A DNA stretch of 5,650 nucleotides from Desulfurobacterium sp. (GTDB lineage: Bacteria > Aquificota > Aquificia > Desulfurobacteriales > Desulfurobacteriaceae), in the NCBI GenBank assembly GCA_003978805.1, contig QNYI01000035.1, positions 1 through 5,650 on the forward strand, written 5' to 3'. Numbering within the stretch: position 1 is the first letter of the stretch; each line of letters starts with the position of its first letter. A program made the position numbers and the translations under genes. The notes beneath the pieces are model-generated. The model searched no databases. It saw only the letters and a list, made by a program, of their open reading frames with translations, and was not told the DNA's origin. Of this stretch, positions 1 through 4,233 are shown in pieces.

Positions 1-473
1 TCTTAGACATCCGCTTTTTCCCGAAGTTAAAGGAAGAAATAGAAAAGGTAAACGTCCCTCCAGAAAAACTGAGGCTTGAAATAACAGAAAGCGAGGCAAC
101 CGTCAACCTAAGGAAGGTATTTGAAACGTTGAAAAGGCTGGTGGATTACGGCCTTAAAATTTCCATTGACGACTTTGGGACTGGATACTCCTCCCTATCA
201 AGGCTAAAACTCATTAAAGCCCACGAGTTAAAAATAGATACCTCCTTTGTCAAGAACCTCCCAGAAAGCGAAGAGGACACGAAGATAGTAAAGTTCATAC
301 TGGAGATATCAAAACTCCTCAAGATGAACTCCGTAGCGGAAGGCATTGAGAAGAGGAGGCAGGTTGAGTTCTTGAGGAAGGAGGGGTGTAAGCTCGGACA
401 GGGATTCTTCTTTTCTCCCCCTCTACCTGAGGAGGAACTCAGGAGCGTCCTTAAAAAGAAATTTATCGTTTAA
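1..473 (+). CDS. EAL-domain cyclic-di-GMP phosphodiesterase, C-terminal part (5' end outside window)
   Basis: The frame is open from base 3 to the TAA at 471-473 and gives 156 residues, the back two thirds of an EAL domain. EAL proteins hydrolyse the second messenger cyclic-di-GMP to pGpG using two divalent metals. Visible motifs, numbered from the first visible residue: LEITES (26-30, metal-binding Glu26), DDFGTGYSSL (56-65, the metal-binding Asp pair), LKIDTSFV (Lys78, Asp80), VAEGIE (Glu113, Glu116) with Gln120, and GQGFFFSPPLP (Gln133). Every expected C-terminal catalytic residue is present, so the domain looks active. The EAL signature itself and any sensor, GGDEF or membrane part lie off the left edge. 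A TTG at 129 falls inside the conserved domain and is not a start. The gene converges on glnA with a 28-bp gap, and nothing seen links it to nitrogen metabolism. Identity is sure; activity is inferred. Confidence 0.95.
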   Translation, partial: LDIRFFPKLKEEIEKVNVPPEKLRLEITESEATVNLRKVFETLKRLVDYGLKISIDDFGTGYSSLSRLKLIKAHELKIDTSFVKNLPESEEDTKIVKFILEISKLLKMNSVAEGIEKRRQVEFLRKEGCKLGQGFFFSPPLPEEELRSVLKKKFIV

Positions 474-479
474 AAGAGA

Positions 480-492
480 CCCCCAAAGGGGG
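480..492 (-). terminator. Intrinsic terminator of glnA in the convergent gap
   Basis: Read on the minus strand just after the glnA stop, CCCCC-TTT-GGGGG forms a 5-bp all-GC stem with a 3-nt loop, followed by the pyrimidine-rich tail TCTCTTTT (479-472). The tail reaches into the stop codon of the converging EAL gene. A second C5 block at 493-497 creates the perfect palindrome GGGGGCCCCC (488-497) on the plus strand. In the plus direction no T-run follows the stem, so termination of the EAL gene here is less convincing. Confidence 0.7.
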
Positions 493-501
493 CCCCCTAA
501 A

Positions 502-1920
502 TTAAACGTCAAAGTAGAGCATAAACTCCATAGGAGTCGGCCTGAGCCTTACAGGGTCTACCTCTTCCTTACGCTTGTACTCAATGTAGTCCTCAAGGAA
601 CTGCTCAGTCATTACGCCGCCCTTTGTAAGGAACTCGTAGTCCTTCTCAAGGGCGTCAAGGGCCTCTGCAAGTGAACCGGGAACAGTCGGAATGTCCTTG
701 AGCTCCTCAGGTGGAAGGTCGTAGAGGTTCTTATCAACGGGCTCTCCGGGATGGATCTTGTTCTCAATTCCGTCAAGCCCTGCCATGAGGAGGGCTGTAA
801 ATGCAAGGTAAGGAGCTCCGGAGGAGTCTGGGAACCTGACCTCAATCCTCTTGGCCTTAGGAGACGTAACGACCGGAACCCTGATGGATGCAGACCTGTT
901 CCTTGCAGAGTAGCAGAGGTTTACAGGAGCTTCGTACCCGGGAACGAGCCTCTTGTAGGAGTTAACGGTTGGGTTCGTAAACGCACATACAGCCTTTGCG
1001 TGCTTGATGATTCCACCTATGAAGTAGAGGGCAGTCTCAGAAAGTCCTGCGTAGCTGTCACCGTGGAAGAGGTTTTCACCGTTCTTCCAGATGGACATGT
1101 GGGTGTGCATACCGCTTCCGTTGTCGCCGTAAAGGGGCTTTGGCATGAAGGTAGCGGTCTTCCCGAACATCTTAGCTACGTTTTTAACGATGTACTTGAG
1201 CCACTGAACGTTATCGGCAGCCTCAATTAAGTTACCGAACCTGAAGTCTATCTCGCACTGACCACCTGTAGCAACCTCGTGATGGAGGCACTCAATTACA
1301 AGTCCCGCCTCCTCCATCTTCATAGCCATAATCTTCCTGATGTGGTCAAGCTGGTCAGACGGGGGTGTAGGGAAGTATCCACCCTTTACCTTGAGCTTGT
1401 GGCCAAGGTTGGGGTTTTCATCTGCGCCAGTTCTCCAGATACCTTCAGCGCTGTCAACCTCGTAGAAACCATAGTTCATTCCAACGTCAAACTTAACGTC
1501 GTCAAAGATGAAGAACTCCGGCTCTGGACCGCAGTAAACGGTATCACCGATTCCGGTTGACCTGAGGTACTCAAGGGCTTTCTTAGCTATGTTCCTCGGA
1601 TCCTTGTGGTAGGGCTCTTTTGTAACCGGGTCAACGATGTCGGCAATTACAACGAGGGTAGGAACTTCAGAGAGGGGGTCTACTACGGCTGTTGTCGGGT
1701 CAAGCTTAAACATCATGTCACTTGCGTTAATTGGCTGCCATTGACGAATGGAAGAACCGTCAAAGAAGAGTCCCTGCTCAAAGCTCTCCTCAGAAATCTC
1801 GTGGGCTGGGAAGGTAATGTGATGCCAAGTGCCGAACATGTCGGTAAACCTGAGGTCTACAAACTTAATACCCTCCCTCTGGATGAGCTCCACAACTTCC
1901 TTGGCGTTTTTGGGTCTCAT
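502..1920 (-). CDS. glnA: Glutamine synthetase type I (GSI-beta type)
   Basis: Glutamine synthetase makes glutamine from glutamate, ammonium and ATP in the cytoplasm as a dodecamer, the main entry of ammonium into organic nitrogen. The 472-residue product has the usual GSI length. Landmarks: KFVDLRFTDMFGTWHHI (19-35), the DGSS loop (54-57), metal-ligand segment GPEPEFFIF (131-139), HHEVATGGQCEIDF (213-226), the NGSGMHTH ammonium/ATP region (267-274), the PGYEAPV flap with Glu330, NRSASIRVP (341-349) and RIEVRFPD (358-365). NLYDLPPEE carries Tyr400, equivalent to the adenylylated tyrosine of GSI-beta enzymes, and the C-terminus EFMLYFDV is typical. The start was set at ATG 1920, not the frame-extending codon at 1965: family alignment begins here, AGGAGG lies 6 nt upstream, and the longer form would overlap glnB. 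It is the second gene of glnBA. One oddity is Ala369 where NPYL is usual. Confidence 0.97.
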   Translation of the reverse strand: MRPKNAKEVVELIQREGIKFVDLRFTDMFGTWHHITFPAHEISEESFEQGLFFDGSSIRQWQPINASDMMFKLDPTTAVVDPLSEVPTLVVIADIVDPVTKEPYHKDPRNIAKKALEYLRSTGIGDTVYCGPEPEFFIFDDVKFDVGMNYGFYEVDSAEGIWRTGADENPNLGHKLKVKGGYFPTPPSDQLDHIRKIMAMKMEEAGLVIECLHHEVATGGQCEIDFRFGNLIEAADNVQWLKYIVKNVAKMFGKTATFMPKPLYGDNGSGMHTHMSIWKNGENLFHGDSYAGLSETALYFIGGIIKHAKAVCAFTNPTVNSYKRLVPGYEAPVNLCYSARNRSASIRVPVVTSPKAKRIEVRFPDSSGAPYLAFTALLMAGLDGIENKIHPGEPVDKNLYDLPPEELKDIPTVPGSLAEALDALEKDYEFLTKGGVMTEQFLEDYIEYKRKEEVDPVRLRPTPMEFMLYFDV

Positions 1921-1926
1921 TGTCTC

Positions 1927-1933
1927 CCTCCTT
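1927..1933 (-). promoter_or_regulatory. Ribosome binding site fixing the glnA start
   Basis: AAGGAGG on the minus strand lies 6 nt (GAGACA) before ATG 1920. It sits wholly in the 19-nt gap between the glnB stop and glnA. This supports the 472-residue form over a version 15 residues longer. Confidence 0.85.
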
Positions 1934-1939
1934 TCTATC

Positions 1940-2347
<408 letters not shown>

Positions 2348-2349
2348 CT

Positions 2350-2365
2350 ACCTTTTTACAAAGGT
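2350..2365. repeat. Short perfect inverted repeat in the glnB upstream region
   Basis: ACCTTT-TTAC-AAAGGT has a 6-bp perfect stem with a 4-nt loop. It lies around -56 from the predicted glnB start, between the NtrC-like site and the sigma-54-like promoter. On the minus strand it is followed by AGCGTTC rather than a T-run, so it is a poor terminator for perR. It could be a protein binding site or chance. Confidence 0.45.
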
Positions 2366-2390
2366 TTTCAGGGCGGGTGCAGGGAAGGAG

Positions 2391-2407
2391 TGCACAATCT
2401 TGGTGCA
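2391..2407. promoter_or_regulatory. NtrC-type enhancer palindrome upstream of glnBA
   Basis: TGCAC-AATCTTG-GTGCA is a perfect 5+5 palindrome with a 7-bp centre. It fits the GCAC-N7-GTGC pattern of NtrC (NRI) sites known upstream of enteric glnA. Its centre, 2399, is about 98 bp upstream of the predicted sigma-54 start, an ordinary position for an activator that loops to RpoN polymerase. It lies in the gap between the perR stop and glnB. No ntrC gene is in the window, so the binding protein is inferred. Confidence 0.72.
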
Positions 2408-2422
2408 AACTCTCGGTTCTAC

Positions 2423-2439
2423 TGCACTACTTTTCAGCA
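2423..2439. promoter_or_regulatory. Possible second, weak NtrC-like site
   Basis: TGCAC-TACTTTT-CAGCA keeps a perfect left half-site, while the right half matches GTGCA at 3 of 5 positions. Its centre (2431) is 32 bp from the strong site, about three helical turns, a spacing like that of paired NtrC sites at enteric glnA. It overlaps the last codons of perR, so coding constraint or chance could explain it. Confidence 0.3.
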
Positions 2440-2822
2440 CACCTATTGCAGAGACCGTAGAACTTGTACTCTATTTCCTCCACAACGTAACCCTTCTGCT
2501 CTACCTTCTTGCAGGTGTACCTACACAAGGGAGTATCTACATCCTCTATCTTCCCGCACTCCCTACATATAAAGTGGTGGTGGAAGTCTGTCCTCCTGTC
2601 AAAGTGGGACTGCTTGTTTACGATAATCTCCTTTATTTTCCCTTCAGAGACGAGCTCCTTAAGAACCCTGTAGACTGTTCCAAGGCTTATAGAGGGGAGC
2701 TCCTTCTTTGCCCTCTCGTAGATAACTTCAGCGGTAGGATGGTCACTTGAATCCTTTACCACTTGAAACACAACCGCTTTCTGCCTCGTGTTCCTCTTTT
2801 TCTTTTTTTCTGCCGTAGCCAA
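2427..2822 (-). CDS. perR: Fur-family metalloregulator, PerR type
   Basis: PerR is a dimeric Fe/Mn-dependent repressor that senses hydrogen peroxide by metal-catalysed histidine oxidation and controls peroxide-defence and iron-storage genes. The 131-residue product has a lysine-rich N-terminus, a winged helix with HPTAEVIYE (28-36) and recognition-helix segment ISLGTVYRVLKEL (45-57), then a dimerisation/metal domain. The two CXXC pairs, Cys87/Cys90 and Cys125/Cys128, are the structural zinc site. His28, Asp75, His81, His83 and Asp94 align with the five regulatory ligands of Bacillus PerR; the Asp at 75, where Fur usually has Glu, favours PerR over Fur. The start is TTG 2822, with GGAGG 6 nt upstream. 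It lies between amt and glnB with its own promoter region, and its operator suggests autoregulation. A Fur or Zur role is less likely but not excluded. Confidence 0.88.
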   Translation of the reverse strand: MATAEKKKKRNTRQKAVVFQVVKDSSDHPTAEVIYERAKKELPSISLGTVYRVLKELVSEGKIKEIIVNKQSHFDRRTDFHHHFICRECGKIEDVDTPLCRYTCKKVEQKGYVVEEIEYKFYGLCNRCAEK

Positions 2823-2828
2823 AACAAA

Positions 2829-2833
2829 CCTCC
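2829..2833 (-). promoter_or_regulatory. Ribosome binding site fixing the TTG start of perR
   Basis: GGAGG lies 6 nt (TTTGTT) before TTG 2822-2820. No in-frame ATG at a useful distance competes, so the TTG start is well supported. Confidence 0.8.
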
Positions 2834-2844
2834 ATAGCTCTTAA

Positions 2845-2859
2845 AGATAATGGTTATTA
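2845..2859. promoter_or_regulatory. Fur/PerR-box-like operator upstream of perR
   Basis: AGATAAT-G-GTTATTA matches the 7-1-7 Fur-family core TGATAATNATTATCA at 11 of 14 defined positions. It also contains the shorter repeats ATAA-TGG-TTAT and TAAT-GGTT-ATTA. It lies just downstream of a TATAAT hexamer, where bound repressor would cover the transcription start. The surrounding sequence is AT-rich, which raises the chance of an accidental match. Autoregulation by the adjacent PerR is the natural inference. Confidence 0.5.
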
Positions 2860-2864
2860 CTATT

Positions 2865-2870
2865 ATTATA
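2865..2870 (-). promoter_or_regulatory. Candidate -10 element of the perR promoter
   Basis: TATAAT on the minus strand is a perfect sigma-70 -10 hexamer about 43 nt before the start codon. No good -35 is seen at 16-18 bp, where the amt terminator sequence intervenes. The hexamer lies in an AT-rich tract, so this is tentative. Confidence 0.4.
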
Positions 2871-2877
2871 TAGCTTC

Positions 2878-2908
2878 AAAAAGAAAAGTCCCAGCTCCCG
2901 CCGGGACT
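2878..2908 (-). terminator. Intrinsic terminator of amt
   Basis: One base after the amt stop, the minus strand reads AGTCCC (2908-2903), a 10-nt loop, then GGGACT (2892-2887), followed by the T-rich tail TTTCTTTTT (2886-2878). This is a standard rho-independent terminator. It separates amt from perR, so the two genes need separate promoters. Confidence 0.88.
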
Positions 2909-2909
2909 C

Positions 2910-4130
2910 TTATACTCTGAGTTTGTCTTCCGGGTAGGCTGTAATGTGGTGGATGGAAAGGTCTGCTCCCTGAAACTCCTCTTCTTGGGAAAGTCGCAGT
3001 CCCATAAGCTTGTCAAGAACTCCGTAAAGGAGGAACCCTGAAACCAAAGCGTAGACAACTGTAAGGGAAGCACCGAAAAGCTGGGATAGGAGAGAAACTC
3101 CTCCTACACCCCCGAGGAACTTCTGGCCGAATATACCTGCCGCAACTCCTCCCCAGACACCGCATAGGCCGTGAAGAGGCCAAACTCCAAGGACATCGTC
3201 AATTCTAAGCCTTTCCTGCTCCCAGACAAAGGCCTTAACAAAGATTAGCGCAGCAACAAGCCCTATGACGAAAGCCCCGACCGGGTTAACGATGTCAGAG
3301 CCAGCACAGACGGCAACCAACCCAGCGAGAGCTCCGTTGTGGATAAAACCGGGGTCGTTCTTACCGAAGACGAGCCCACCGATTATTCCGCCGGCAGTTG
3401 CAAGGAGGGAGTTTACGGCAACAAGACCGGAGATCGTCTCAATGTTCTGGGAGCTCATAACGTTAAAGCCGAACCAGCCGATTATCAGTATCCAGCTTCC
3501 GAGGGCAAGGTAAGGAATGTTGCTAATCGGTATAGGTCTTGACCTTCCCTTCACGTACCTTCCCATCCTTGCACCGAGGATGAGTATTGCCGGAAGGGCG
3601 ATCCACCCGCCGAGGCCGTGAACAACCATTGAACCGGCAAAGTCGTGAATTGGTGCACCAAAAATGTGCTTAACCCAACCTTGAAAGGCAGGTGACCACC
3701 TCTCACCCCAGATGAGGGTTTCAAAGATTGGATAGACAATACCTGCGAGGAAGAAACCGGCAGTGATGTATGACTTAAACTTCATCCTCTCTGCAACGCC
3801 ACCTGAGACAATTGCTGAGATACAGGCGGCAAACATAAGGAGGAAGAAAAACCTAACGAGCTCAAAACCTTGGTCGGCAACCAAGTCCTGAGCCGACCTG
3901 ATGAACGAAACCTTGTGGGCGAGGGGGTAGCCGATAAAGTAGTAGGCTAACGTTGCAACTGAGACGTCAACGATAATCTTAACCAAGGCGTTAACTTGGT
4001 TCTTAACCCTCACAGTCCCCGCCTCAAGGAAAGCAAAACCGGCGTGCATTGAGAGAATCATCACTGCGCCGGCAAGGAGGTAGAAAACGTTTAGTGACTG
4101 AACGAGCTGTCTGATACCCTCCTCAACCAT
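2910..4130 (-). CDS. amt: Ammonium transporter, Amt/AmtB family
   Basis: Amt proteins are trimeric inner-membrane channels that recruit ammonium and carry it into the cell for glutamine synthetase. The 406-residue product is hydrophobic throughout in the Amt pattern of about eleven membrane segments, starting at NVFYLLAGAVMILSMHAGFA (14-33). Family residues are intact by alignment to E. coli AmtB: Trp141 and Ser226 at the outer ammonium site, Asp163 in HDFAGSMVVHGLGGW, the Phe gate Phe100 and Phe222, and the pore twin histidines His171 and His320. The cytoplasmic tail ends GADLSIHHITAYPEDKLRV, where PII proteins act on related transporters. ATG 4130 is used because AGGAGG lies 6 nt upstream, the family alignment begins there, and a sigma-54 promoter lies inside the 31-residue longer frame starting at 4223. 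It has its own terminator. Partnership with the nearby GlnB is inferred. Confidence 0.96.
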   Translation of the reverse strand: MVEEGIRQLVQSLNVFYLLAGAVMILSMHAGFAFLEAGTVRVKNQVNALVKIIVDVSVATLAYYFIGYPLAHKVSFIRSAQDLVADQGFELVRFFFLLMFAACISAIVSGGVAERMKFKSYITAGFFLAGIVYPIFETLIWGERWSPAFQGWVKHIFGAPIHDFAGSMVVHGLGGWIALPAILILGARMGRYVKGRSRPIPISNIPYLALGSWILIIGWFGFNVMSSQNIETISGLVAVNSLLATAGGIIGGLVFGKNDPGFIHNGALAGLVAVCAGSDIVNPVGAFVIGLVAALIFVKAFVWEQERLRIDDVLGVWPLHGLCGVWGGVAAGIFGQKFLGGVGGVSLLSQLFGASLTVVYALVSGFLLYGVLDKLMGLRLSQEEEFQGADLSIHHITAYPEDKLRV

Positions 4131-4136
4131 CCTCTT

Positions 4137-4142
4137 CCTCCT
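4137..4142 (-). promoter_or_regulatory. Ribosome binding site fixing the amt start
   Basis: AGGAGG stands 6 nt (AAGAGG) before ATG 4130, decisive against the upstream start at 4223. Confidence 0.85.
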
Positions 4143-4169
4143 ATGCAAAAGTGTTCTCTCCTGCTTAAT

Positions 4170-4185
4170 AGCAAGAGCTGTGCCA
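4170..4185 (-). promoter_or_regulatory. Sigma-54 promoter of amt
   Basis: TGGCAC-AGCTC-TTGCT on the minus strand matches the RpoN -24/-12 consensus TGGCAC-N5-TTGCW at every fixed position, with the GG and GC dinucleotides at the required spacing. Predicted transcription start is near 4159, giving a leader of about 29 nt that contains the AGGAGG site. An NtrC-family activator would be needed. No GCAC-N7-GTGC site was found in the short gap or in the first few hundred bases of the divergent gene. Confidence 0.9.
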
Positions 4186-4195
4186 CAAATGATTT

Positions 4196-4204
4196 TGATA
4201 TGAT
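4196..4204 (+). promoter_or_regulatory. Candidate extended -10 promoter of the lipoprotein gene
   Basis: TG-A-TATGAT is an extended -10 element with 5 of 6 hexamer matches. It would start transcription near 4211, about 23 nt before ATG 4234. No recognisable -35 is seen at 17 bp, where the amt sigma-54 promoter lies. Confidence 0.4.
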
Positions 4205-4233
4205 TTCCTTCAGAAAACTTCACGGAGAAGGGG

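Noticed and set aside
129..473. Stand-alone short gene starting at TTG 129
   Set aside because: The same frame continues upstream to the window edge with conserved EAL-domain sequence including LEITES, so this is an internal codon of a longer gene.
751..1560. Plus-strand open frames of 159 and 93 codons opposite glnA
   Set aside because: They lie fully antisense to a highly conserved gene, show no recognisable domain and no good ribosome binding site, and are expected shadows of glnA codon bias.
2350..2365. Inverted repeat as the perR terminator
   Set aside because: The stem is AT-rich and the following bases on the minus strand are AGCGTTC, not a T-run.
2376..2381. GGTGCA as a third NtrC half-site
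   Set aside because: The partner half at the required distance matches only at scattered positions, so an isolated 6-mer is not enough.
3265..3739. Short open frames of 62-82 codons within amt, on both strands
   Set aside because: They are nested in a clear Amt coding region and have no independent support.
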